From Allodiplogaster sudhausi (Eukaryota; Nematoda; Chromadorea; Rhabditida; Diplogasteridae): a stretch of 64,000 bases of DNA. Each line of letters begins with the position of its first letter. The first letter of the stretch is position 1. This document shows, piece after piece, positions 1-9,767 of this stretch. The translations under genes were made by a program, and so were the position numbers. The DNA lies in assembly GCA_945643635.1 (NCBI GenBank), contig CALZFC010000004.1:3811001-3875000 (forward strand), read 5' to 3'. Under the pieces are notes generated by a model that saw nothing but the letters and a program-made list of their open reading frames with translations, did no database searches and was not told where the DNA came from.

Positions 1-445
1 CCAAGTCGTACCTTGAGTGTCCGTTCTAAGGCAATGCAGAGGAGAGCCATGATTCTTCTCTCGGTTCAGGTCGTTCACTTCAGATGTTAAACCACATATA
101 ACCTTTTTTCCAGATTTTACTTCCATTTTCGGTCGTTTTCATTCCAGCTGTCGGTAGCATATCTGATACGTACTTCCCAAACATAACACAGGGTTAATTT
201 GTAGTGAATTTTCGTAAAAATCCAACCATTTCAAATAAAAATCGAAATTATTCCTTCTCTCCAACAACGTATGGAGTCTCAAAAGCGCTCGTTGAGGTGT
301 CTCGGCCTTTTTGCTGCCTCTTGTGAGCACTCACGGAGTGCTCAACTCGCTGTGTGTCATCGTGTTTTCGAAGAATAATCAAGCGGTGCTGAGACAACCC
401 TTCCTTCAACTGCATCGCACCCTTCGCGCATCATTTACATCGTAA
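1..445 (+). CDS. SR-1: 3' part of an Srh-like 7TM chemoreceptor
   Basis: The last three coding exons of a nematode chemoreceptor are seen; the 5' part lies left of the window. Exons are 1-69 (in frame from base 1, ending LLSVQ at a GT donor), 114-192 (begins ILLPFSVVFIP, the TM6 segment) and 297-445 (TM7, stop TAA 443-445). Family marks are the intracellular loop LSVRSKAMQRRA before TM6, comparable to the LSxKTrxxQ loop of the Str/Srh superfamily, and the STHG motif in TM7. These receptors are multipass proteins expected in sensory cilia. The last exon uses an unusual acceptor, GTTGAG, shared by every paralogue here. The end KNNQAVLRQPF lacks the usual aromatic YQ of the paralogues. Bases 1-344 are almost identical to 18011-18354 (SR-5). 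Whether the unseen 5' exons are intact is unknown. Confidence 0.75.
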
Positions 446-848
446 TCCAAGAAGCTGACACGGTTTCATGGCGATGCCTCAGGCTGTACAAGATGACGTT
501 GATCCTCTTTTATTTTGAAGTGTTGATCTTATATAATGGCAAATGCGATTTCGCTATGCGTTTAATGCCTCTGCGCCAATTTAGTATCAATAAAATAGAA
601 AATGTTGGGGCATGAACCCGTTTACAATCATTTGATTTATTTGCGCCTTATTTGGTGCTCATTTTGTGCTTTCTCAAATAAATCGCTTCCGATGCGTTTT
701 GATTGCTCTACATTTTGGATATTGAAGAATAACAATTACTTGTTCATTCTTCACTTGAAAATCGCTGGCATCCATCATTTTGCAAAGCACTGTTAACAAT
801 CAGCGTTTCACTTGTTAGAGAAAGGGGCTATTCCGGGGAAGGAACTTC
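446..848. other. 3' flank of SR-1, no gene seen
   Basis: No coding exon is recognised. The stretch around 600-840 is homologous to about 22490-22740, the flank between SR-6 and SR-7, so it belongs to the duplicated receptor unit. SR-5 has lost the matching segment (bases 345-810 here) by deletion. Confidence 0.5.
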
Positions 849-2029
849 CGCGGCATTAATCTTGCCGTTTGTCCAAGACATGTCCAGGACCATCGGTCAT
901 GACCGCTCATGGTCATAATCATGTCAAGGACACATCAAAGACATGTCATGGACACCTCACATATGCGCGTTAAAATACTTTTTTGACATTTTCAGATCTT
1001 TTTACTGTTATTCTATATTTATTTAAGAAAATAATCAAAATAAAAAAAGAGAAGTTAAAATGGTTCACTCTAAGTCCACTTTTGAAAAAAAATGCAACTT
1101 TTTAAGTCGAATTGCACCACACACTTATGCACCAATCAAATACAATTATGCATCATCTGCTTGAAACTATGTATCGAATCGGATTCCTTTCCATACCCCA
1201 ACTCTGATTATGAGATATGCCCAAGGTCCTTCCTGCAAGCCAGTTCCCTGTATCTTCTCATGCACAACCACATCTCGAGAAATTCTTAGATGTAACAACA
1301 TTTATTGATGGGGCTTCATAGCATGGCCATAACAAAAACGGTGGGGGAGAAAAACATAGCAGAGGAAAGGGGGGGCAGTCCGTGCAACATTAGCGAGCAC
1401 TGCTTGAATACGATGGCGCCGAGCAGTGGATGTGCAAGTTGGCGCCAGTCAGTAATTCGCGAGACGCATGTTCGCGAGGCAAGCTTCTCCCGTCTCTTCA
1501 GCTATGCTCTTCAGCACAATGGTGGCGAATGGATCCAAAAACATGCCGAAATCAGTTTAGAAAAAGAAAACAACATAAAATAAGTGCAGTTTGTAAAAGA
1601 ACGTAGAAGAACGTTCTTGCATCCACCCGAGAATTGTTGGCTCATTTAAAATTTTTCCCCCAAATTGACATCAAACAAAACTAAAAAAAGAGATGCCATA
1701 TGTCATAAACAGTGTCGCATGCCATCATTTGTCCGGGACATCGGCAGTAACCGCGAGTGTGTCACTCTGTGTTCTCCGCGTTTATGCACTCTCTCGCTAT
1801 GGTCATGACCACGTAAGGGACAAGCCCACAAAAGTGTCCATGACCATCGAGATTTTTTCCTTTTTTATCAAGGACACGTCCAGGACATGTCTTAGACATG
1901 TCCTAGACCCCTGTGTATTAAGATAGGCAGAAGTGGATGTGTCCAGGACATGTGTCCGTTTTATATTGAAACCGTCATGACCGATTGTCCTTGACATGTC
2001 TTGGACAAACAGCAAGATTAATGCCGCGG
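849..2029. mobile_element. 1.2 kb terminal-inverted-repeat element, copy 1
   Basis: The ends are inverted copies of each other: left CCGCGGCATTAATCTTGC, right GCAAGATTAATGCCGCGG, with matching continuing for about 60 bases through GTTTGTCCAAGACATGTC. A second copy lies at 18392-19559 in the same place relative to a receptor gene. At 22731-22750 the homologous flank reads GGAAGGAACGGCTCCTTCAG with nothing inserted, an empty site. The interior is full of CATG palindromes (GACATGTC, GTCATGAC) and has no convincing transposase. It is probably a non-autonomous DNA transposon that inserted before the local duplication. The family is not identified. Confidence 0.65.
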
Positions 2030-2526
2030 CTGCTCCTTCAGCCACGCAAGATAAGGACATTGTCGCTTCAAGGAAGTTTATATCTTATAATTCAAATTGT
2101 TTGCAGGTTAGACGAAGTGAAAATAGAGCACGTTTACCATGGGAGATCAGTTTGTTAGCGAAACGCTTTTGATGTTTTAAACGTCTCAGACAATTCACCC
2201 TGTATACGAAAAAATTACGCACAAACATTTTGTTCGTTTCAACTCATGATGATAAAGGCGAAAATATGTTATTGTTACTTTAACCTTCACTGTGTTTACG
2301 CTTCAAGATGTTCTATACTATAACAAAATTCCAGTAACACAGTATTCTACATCTTTATTACTGCAATACCGTTGAGCTGTTTCGAATAATGCAGATGGTC
2401 TAGAATCCATATTTTCGGTCCTTAAATGGCAATAATCATAATATAAGATCTTCATTTTAAAATGTAGTAGGAATAATGCGATTTTGTACAGCCTTGAGCC
2501 ACCGCCGTGAAACCATGAGCTTCTTT
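2030..2526. other. Shared 3' flank of minus-strand receptor genes
   Basis: This stretch matches 19560-20053 downstream of SR-6, and parts recur at 3940-4130, 7680-8060 (inverted), 11750-12010 (inverted) and 22860-23110. It seems to be conserved 3' flanking sequence of the receptor family. No exon is seen. Confidence 0.5.
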
Positions 2527-3316
2527 TTATGGCGCCAATGATGAGTGAATAGCGCGATGCAGCTGTTGGAAGGGTTTTCTCAACACTGTTTGGTACTTCT
2601 GCTAGAAGGCGATCACACACAGCGAATTGAACACTCCGTGAGTACATACGAGGGGCAGCAGAAGCTGAGACACCTCAACAAGTTCTTTTTCAACATTTTT
2701 AAATGAGAGATCATACTTTTTTTGTCGAAAATTCACTACAAATTAACCCTGTGTTATGTTTGGGAAGAACGTGTCGGAGATGATACCGACAGCTGGAATA
2801 AAAACGACCGAATATGGAAGTATAATCTGGAAAGATAACGGATATATGTGGTATAATTTCAAAAGTTAATGACCTGAACCGAGAGAAGAACCATAGCTCT
2901 TCTCTGCATTGCCTTAGAACGGACACTCAAGACACGACTAGGCATCCGCAGCACATGAAGGCAGTGCAAGACCAGCAGAGCAATCACGAAAGCTATTGTT
3001 CCAGAGCAGACGAAGCCTAAGTGGAGTTATTTTTGATACTTATATTCAATTTTTATTTCTCTTATCACGAACACAAGGATTTTCAACGAAACTTAAATCT
3101 ATCACCAACCTGAAGCTGAATTTGAAGGCGTGTATATGGTTTAGTTCGCGCATCCCCCAAGAATAACATGAGAACCAGGACAAGTACATTGAAAGTAGTG
3201 AAGGCGGGACCACAGAAGTGGTAGACGGCAAGAATAAGAGCCTCGCTAGTTTGAGATAGCGGTTGTTCTGCTGAAGGAGTTGCTCCCGGTGCCAGGCAAG
3301 AAAGCGTTGTCAACAT
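2527..3316 (-). pseudogene. SR-2: receptor pseudogene lacking exons 2-4
   Basis: Reading on the minus strand: exon 1 is 3110-3316 (69 codons, MLTTLSCLAPGATPSAEQPL, TM1, intact donor). Exons 2, 3 and 4 (TM2 to the TM4-TM5 loop) are absent. Exon 5 is 2874-3016, exon 6 is 2748-2826 and exon 7 is about 2527-2673. Compared with SR-6, exon 7 has lost two bases just after its acceptor, so TM7 is read out of frame (VSASAAPRMYS instead of VSAFLLPLVCT). The copy is a close duplicate of SR-6, at the same distance from the same 1.2 kb element. A seven-helix receptor cannot be made. Confidence 0.8.
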
Positions 3317-3779
3317 GAATTCTTAAAAACGTTGTACTTGCATCTTGCAAACAACTCGATCTGTATCTCTTAATGTCGTGACATCGTAATGATGCATTGA
3401 ATAAATAAAAGAAATCATATGAAAGCTTGTCACAGTTATAATTTTTCGTAAAAATCATATCAGTTTCTTGAATCTTGTTGGAGGACGCAAATAAAATTGA
3501 AGGACTAGAAACGTCTTGTTGTGGGAAAAAAAGAAAATAAATCTCTGGAATCATGAGTGATTTCTCAAACGTTTCCGAGCATCGAAACTGAATATGACAT
3601 AAAAACATGCTCTGTTTGTTGCCTGAAGTATCAGCAAAGGGCTAAGGAAAAGAGTCACTTTATTGTGCGAGTTAAAAAAAGAAATGTCACAGAAACTTGT
3701 CGCAAGCTTACATTTCTAAGACATTCGAATAAAGATGCACTTATGCATATCACAGTTTTATGTATCTGAATACTTTGAG
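3317..3779. other. 5' flank of SR-2, no gene seen
   Basis: AT-rich sequence with similarity to the regions upstream of exon 1 of the other receptor copies. No supported exon. Confidence 0.4.
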
Positions 3780-3935
3780 ACCTCCACAGCAGCCATGACA
3801 GCGCGTGCTTTGGATCCAATCGGCAACATTCACGTTCACGACGAACGCGCCATACTGTCGCCGAATTTGCTCGCCGTGTTCCCGACGGCGTCGAGACGTC
3901 TTCTGCCTGAAGACGACAGCATCAACTTTCCCAGG
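3780..3935 (+). other. Short coding-like fragment of unknown origin
   Basis: A GC-richer island with a G/C-ending codon pattern stands out in AT-rich flank. In the plus frame it reads about 50 residues, including MTARALDPIGNIHVHDERA and, after a gap, RRLLPEDDSINFP. It breaks off at both sides into receptor 3' flank, which resumes near 3936. It may be an exon fragment of an unrelated gene carried in by rearrangement. No family recognised; the reverse strand is also open for part of it, so the strand is not certain. Confidence 0.3.
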
Positions 3936-4160
3936 CTATACAAAACGTTTTGCCATGGAAATTCAATTTGTTTGCCATATGCTTTTGATGTTTTAAACGT
4001 CTCAGACAATTCACACTGGATACGAAAAAATGACACATCTACCTATTGTTCGTTTCAACACGTGATGCAAAGGACGATTTTATTGTTACTTTAACCTTCA
4101 ATGTGTTTACGCTACCAAGATGTTCCATACAATTAAATTGTTCTTTCTACTATCACGTAC

Positions 4161-6953
4161 ACAAGGAGAAATAGAGCATACAGTACTGGCCAAAAGGTTA
4201 TCATATTTTGGTTTTTCCTGCATATCTTTTTTCAAAGTAGAGGAAAGTTTATGAAACTTTCAGGGTTTCTTCCTTATAATGACAGACTTTAATTGGCCGA
4301 ATATTGCTCTAATTGATACACTATTGATTGAGAACAAAAATCAATAACTCAAATCACCTGATTGTGCATTTAGGCGCAATGGACGAAATAATGTATTTCT
4401 TTGAAAGTTTTTATTGGAACTTTATGTTAGTTGCGTTGTCGAACATCCCGGCCATAACTTTTTGGTCTGATATCGAATTATTCAAATGCTTTTACATGCT
4501 AGCTGCCTCCAGTACGCGGTTAATGCACTAGGCCGGAGATTCAGAAGGTGCAAGTGAATAAAATCGACCACTGTGCGTATAGTAATAATGCCTTTTCTAC
4601 ATTCGCTGGTTATTATTGAACGAAGTCAGATGGATTGTTGAGCTGTTGAAATTAGATACACTTTATTTGAGTGCATTTTGAACACCGCGGACAACTTTCG
4701 AGCGCTGCGCAGAAATGCTCAAAGTGGTGTTCTGCAGGAGTCCGCCTTCCAAAAACGATTTTGCCTCTATCTAATGTTAGCTGATAGGCTTTTCCATATT
4801 CAGTAGCCTTATTTCATTCCTATCTTCATGAGACCAGAAGGAACTGTAGATCGTTTGAAGATGCACCAGGGACATAATAGTATTGTAACCAACAAGGCAG
4901 GAAATTAAACCCGAATAAATAAAGATCGAGTCAAAAATAACTTTAGTCGGAGCAGAAGAGCGCTCAGCAATCGCCTAAATCCCAAAAAAAAATTAAATTT
5001 AATGTTGTCATTGATCTAGAACAGACAGCTTTCACATTCACCGTTGCACTCTGACAGGGTTACATAAAAAAAGATCTATAGTTCCTTGTGGTCTCATGAA
5101 GCCAGGAATGAAATAAGGCTACTGAATATGGAAAACGCCTATCAGCTATCAATAGATAGAGGCAAAGGCGTTTTTGGAAGGCGGACTCCTGCACAACACC
5201 ACATTGAGCACTTCTGCGCAGCGGTCGAAAGTTGCCCGCGCTGTTCAAAATGCAATTAAATAAATTGCATCTAATTTCCACAGCTCAACAAACCTTCTGA
5301 CTTCGTTCAATAATAACCAGCGAATATAGAAAAGTCATTATTACTAAATGCACAGTGGCAAATGGTCGATTTTATTCACTTGCACTTTCTGAATCTCCGG
5401 CCTAGTGCATTAACCGCGTACTGGAGGCAGCTAGCATGTAAAAGCATTTGAATAATTCGATATCAGACCAAAAAGTTATGGCCGGGATGTTCGACAACGC
5501 AACTAACATAAAGTTCCAATAAAAACTGCCCGATTTTCAAAGAAATAAATTATTTCGTCCATTACGCCTAAATGCACAATCAGGTGATTTGAGTTATTGA
5601 TTGTTGTTCTCAATCAATAGTGTATCAATTAGAGCAATATTCGGCCAATTAAAGTCTCTCATTATAAGGAAGAAACCCTGAAAGTTTCATAAACTTTCCT
5701 CTACTTTGAAAAAAGATATGCAGGAAAAACCAAAATATGATAACCTTTTGGCCAGTACTGTAGCTGATGATGTAAGAGTGTAAACAGAGAAAATTGGTTT
5801 CGTCTGCAGCCATTCTTTGCTCTTTGGTATTACCTAAATTGTAGAATTTTATTTATTATGGAGAGGAAGAAAGACTCAGGGCATTCAAAGTGAGACTTCA
5901 TTAGGCAGATGCGCAATGTAAAGCGCGGAGTAGAAGCTGGCGCAATTGAGGACCAGAAGAAGAGTGAAGGCGACGTGAACGACTGCCTTTGCTGACCAGT
6001 TACGAAGACGACAAATGGAAGAGGGCGGCATTGCCAGCTGGTGACGATGGAGGACACACGTGAAGTACGAAATGACCACGATACAACCAAATATGAGATT
6101 TACTTCCTGAAGTTGAATACGAGGATCAGCACTTCTAACCCTGATTCCTCTTCTATTATTTTTATTATTATTACTCATATTATTTTTATTCGGCAATGTT
6201 TTTCTTTCTGACATGTCAGTTATAAAATGTCTTCACATCATTAAATTTGACGCATGAACTGATAAATAAATTGACAAATAAGTAAAAATCCGTGTAATTG
6301 AAGAATATTTGCTTTATGAATCAAAGAAACACAAATTCCAAATGCTTACAAGAACGCCCTCGACTGTGATTGGAATATCCGTTAAATTGTTGTTCAGCGG
6401 ACACTATGTGAGGAAATATCAGAGTTCAAAAGATGTCGCGCGCCCGAAATGCATTACGTGCTTTCAGCCTATACAATTTGTTTTGGATTCCGGATATAAA
6501 CTACGGATTGCATTAAGGATATGGTTTACGGATGGTGTTACCGATAGAGGGCGCCCTAACTACTGATAATCCACCTGCTGGTGAAAGTACATATGTACAA
6601 TCCTTACTTTATATCCGCTACCGGGAATATATTTTTCTGTGTGTTTGCATTCACGACAAGAAATAAAGAACGAATGAAAAATAGAAAGGCTTTTTCTGAT
6701 CGTTGGAAGAATCATTTAATAAAACATAAGGAAATCTATCACTAACCTGAAGTTGAATTTGCAGGCGAGTGTAAGGTTTAGAACGAGGATCCCCGTAGTA
6801 CAACATTAGAACCAGGACAAGTATATTGAATGCGGTGAAGATCGGACCACAGATGTGGTAGACGGCAAGAATTAGAGTCTCGCTAGTTTGAGATAGCGAT
6901 TGTTCGGCTGAAGGAGTTGCTCCCGGTGCCAGGCAAGAAAGACTTGTCAACAT
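4161..6953 (-). pseudogene. SR-3: receptor pseudogene interrupted by a transposon
   Basis: On the minus strand: exon 1 is 6747-6953 (69 codons, intact donor). Exon 2 survives only as its last 22 bases (6350-6371), fused to intron 1 sequence. Exon 3 is 5897-6106 (70 codons, open, begins EVNLIFGCIVVISYFTCVLH). Exon 4 begins at 5833 and is split after 5763 by the element at 4181-5760, then resumes at 4178 and ends at its donor at 4161. Exons 5-7 are missing; receptor 3' flank follows directly. Three separate lesions make it a dead copy, although exons 1 and 3 still read open, which suggests fairly recent inactivation. Confidence 0.85.
4181..5760. mobile_element. Tc1/mariner-like foldback element in SR-3 exon 4
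   Basis: 1580 bases starting CAGTACTGGCCAAAAGG and ending with the inverse, flanked by TA on both sides (4179-4180 and 5761-5762). The arms are about 670 bases each (4181-4850 and 5090-5760), so nearly the whole element is a hairpin with a centre of about 240 bases. TA duplication and CAGT-type ends are typical of the Tc1/mariner superfamily. No transposase frame is visible, so it is non-autonomous. The relative at 43878-45467 shares end style, size and internal motifs. Confidence 0.85.
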
Positions 6954-7450
6954 GACATCTTCTGAAAGCTTGTCACAACTATGATTTTCCGCAAAAAAAA
7001 TCATATCTGTTTTTTTGAATCTTATTGGAAGACTCAAATAATAAAAAAAAATTTCTCTCCTTAGTTTTCACATCCACATTTCACTAACATACGATGTGCG
7101 TAAATAAAGTAAAAATTGAAGGTCTAGAAAAATCTTATCGTGGGAAAAAAATTTAACAATTCTTTTCATCTCGTCAGCTGTCTCAAATTTTTCCGAGAAT
7201 CAAAGCTGTTCCTTTGTCTGCATTCCAATTTGACTGCGTTTGAGGGCATATAATTGATTGTTATGTGTGTAATAGATAGTACATACTACATGTGAATTTT
7301 AATTAGAAAAAAATCGTTAAATTTTATTATTGTCTCCCCAACCTCTCTCTTTCTTTTTTAACTCTCTATCTCTTGCGCTCTCTCTCTATTTCTCTTTCTC
7401 TCTGCAGTTGACCTCGTGACGAAAGAGAAAAAAAAACATCAATTTCGCGT
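6747..7450. repeat. Left arm of a receptor-gene inverted duplication
   Basis: Exon 1 of SR-3 and its upstream DNA, including a pyrimidine-rich tract at 7330-7410, match the reverse complement of 9225-9974 (upstream and exon 1 of SR-4). The two receptor copies are therefore head to head around about 1.8 kb of other sequence. Confidence 0.65.
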
Positions 7451-8269
7451 TCTTGTTCTTCGTAGAAAAATCTTGCACTTTTAATATTCTAGTAGCAGCT
7501 AGCTCCGCATCCTCTTTCCCGCCACTGCACGCAGATTAAAAAAAGGTGGATCTTTGAATTATAAGAGCCAGAAGTTTAAGTCCGTATGTAAAGTCAACTT
7601 AAGGGAGCTTTATGATTTTATGCAAGGATAGCGCCATCTATAAATTTCATTCTTTTTACTCAAACTAGTTATGTGGTCATGTTGCTGTGTATACTTGCCA
7701 TTATTTTAATGCCCGAAAATGTATATTTTAAACCATCTGCATTATTCGATGGAGTTGAATGCTTATTTATGGTACAAACTGCTCAACGGTATTACAATTG
7801 TAATCGTAGAATCCTGTGCTTTACAGATACACTAAAAATGTTATGAAGCTTCGCAGCGACAGTATAAGGCAAAGTGCAAGCTTGAAATACGACTAATGGA
7901 TTTTTGTTATAGTATCGAACATCACAATAAGATATTTTGCGTCACGATTTGAAACGAACAAAATGTATGTATGTGCGTAATCTTTTCGTATCCAGTGTGA
8001 ATTGTTTGAGACTTTTAAAACATCAAAAACATATATCAAGCAAACTGATCTCCCAAGGAAAAACGTGCTTTTTATTCATTTCGTTTAATTTCGAATTTTT
8101 GCGCTAAAACGCAGGCAAATTAAAATGCGGACAAAGGAACTCGCGAAATTAAGTAGATTTTCTTTAGAATAAACATATGCTGATAATTTAGCATATGAAA
8201 AATAGAGTATATTGTCATGTCAAGTTCAGCTTTGATTATCATTATTCTGACAAGCTTTCAGAGAATTTC
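7451..8269. other. Receptor 3' flank relic between divergent copies
   Basis: About 7660-8060 matches the 3' flank of SR-4 (11700-12010) in the same orientation, but no receptor exon precedes it. It looks like the remains of a lost plus-strand copy whose flank abuts the next relic at 8270. The rest shows nothing. Confidence 0.45.
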
Positions 8270-8433
8270 ATGTTGACAAGTCTTTCTTGCTTGGCACGGG
8301 GAGCATCTCCTTCAACAGAACAATCGCTATCTCATCTTCAATTCTTTCAATATACATATTTGTGCTCATTATCATGCTTTTCTACGGGGATAGACGGTCA
8401 CAAATGTTTAAGCGTCTTCAAATTCTTCTACAG
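8270..8433 (+). pseudogene. Relic of receptor exon 1
   Basis: Starts MLTSLSCLARGASPSTEQSL, clearly exon 1 of the receptor family, then loses about 40 bases over the start of TM1 so that the frame shifts. The shifted frame continues FVLIIMLFYGDRRSQMFKRL to a CAG/GT donor at 8434. It is 164 bases instead of 207. No further exons follow before SR-4. A dead fragment. Confidence 0.75.
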
Positions 8434-9767
8434 GTTGATGTAGAGATAACCTTACGATTAGTCGGAAGCCTTAACCGTGGAATAGGAAACGTATGTTGTA
8501 CATAACAATTTAGAATTCGGCGATTATTATGTAGGAAAAGAGCGATAGAGGTGAAGAGTTAATGTGTGCAATTAGTTGTCAGCTTACAATTAGTAAGATT
8601 AGAATGAGAATAATAACGGAGGCTCTTTTTTACCGCCAGACCCAAATATAGCAAAGAGTGGTGCTTGTTCCCTCAACAGTCAAGAAAGATGAAACATTTA
8701 TTGAAGAATCTGTCTTGAACACGAATAAGCTTGTTTCTGCTCGCTCTTTCTGCTGGAACGCAGCCAAATACGATAAACGATGAAGTCATGAAAGGTCATC
8801 GCATTCCATGAATAATTGCCGAATGAACGCGTGTAAAATTGATCCTTGCAACTTGACAATGAATGGGAGAAATGATTGAAAGTCGAATGTTGCCTTCCGT
8901 TGCAAACTCCAGCAGAATCCGCTCGGCGAGAGGAATGCGCAGCCCGGGCCTCGCTCCGACAGCCGAGGGAAGATTCACTTTTGAATACAGTCTCAATTTG
9001 TGCTGCCTTGTTAAATCGTTCTGTTTTTGGTCGAACTTGTTCAGTGTTTGACGCTTGCTTGCCGTACTCCTTTAAAATGTGTAAGATTTTTCTCGTTTGT
9101 ATTACCTGCTTTTGGAAACCTCGCCAAAAAGATATCATTGTGGAGTATTGTCATTGATTTTTTAAATTAATGGATGAAGAATAAATTAGAATTGTGGCTA
9201 TTTTGATGTTTTTTTTCTTTCGTCACTAGGTAAACTGCAGAGAGAAAGAGAAATAGAGAGAGAGCGCGAGAGATAGATAGTAGTAAAAAAGAAATAGAGA
9301 GAGAAAGATTGGGGAGAGAATAATAAATTCACAAGTAGTATGAACTATATATGTAGTTCATATATACATACATACATAACAATGAATTGTATGCGCACAG
9401 ACGTAGTCGAATTGACATGCTGACAAAGGAACTCGCGAAATAAAGTAGATTTTCTTTAGCATAATCATATGCTGACAATTCAGCGAAAAATAGAGTATGT
9501 TGTTATGTCAAGTTCAGCTTTGATTCTCGGAAAAGTTTGAGACAGCAGACGAGGTGAAAAGATTTTTTTACTTTGTCCCACGTCAAGATTTTTCTAGATC
9601 ATCATCTTATACTTTTTTTTACGCACACCATATGTTAGTGAAACGCGGAAGTGAAAATATATCGAGAGAAAAAAACTTTTTTTGTTCAGCCTACCTATAA
9701 CATTCAACAAGTAGATATGATTTTTTTTGCGGAAAATCATAATTCTGACATGCTTTCGTAGGATTTC
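8434..9767. other. Upstream region of SR-4 with an uncertain minus-strand frame
   Basis: A 146-codon open frame runs on the minus strand from 9138 to 8698, and a second minus frame from 8996 to 8796 is also open. Base composition is locally GC-rich near 8920-8970. There is no recognisable domain or matching paralogue, so I do not call a gene. 9225-9767 is the right arm of the inverted duplication, including a GA-rich tract at 9240-9310 that mirrors the CT tract at 7330-7410. TCGTAG lies six bases before the SR-4 start and may be a trans-splice acceptor. Confidence 0.4.

Noticed and set aside
8698..9138. 146-codon minus-strand frame
   Set aside because: Not called as a gene: no domain, no paralogue, and another minus frame is open in the same place. 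Listed as uncertain in the interval entry.
9240..9310. Possible promoter GAGA element upstream of SR-4
   Set aside because: It is part of the mirrored purine/pyrimidine tract of the inverted duplication; simple repeats of this kind occur all over the window.
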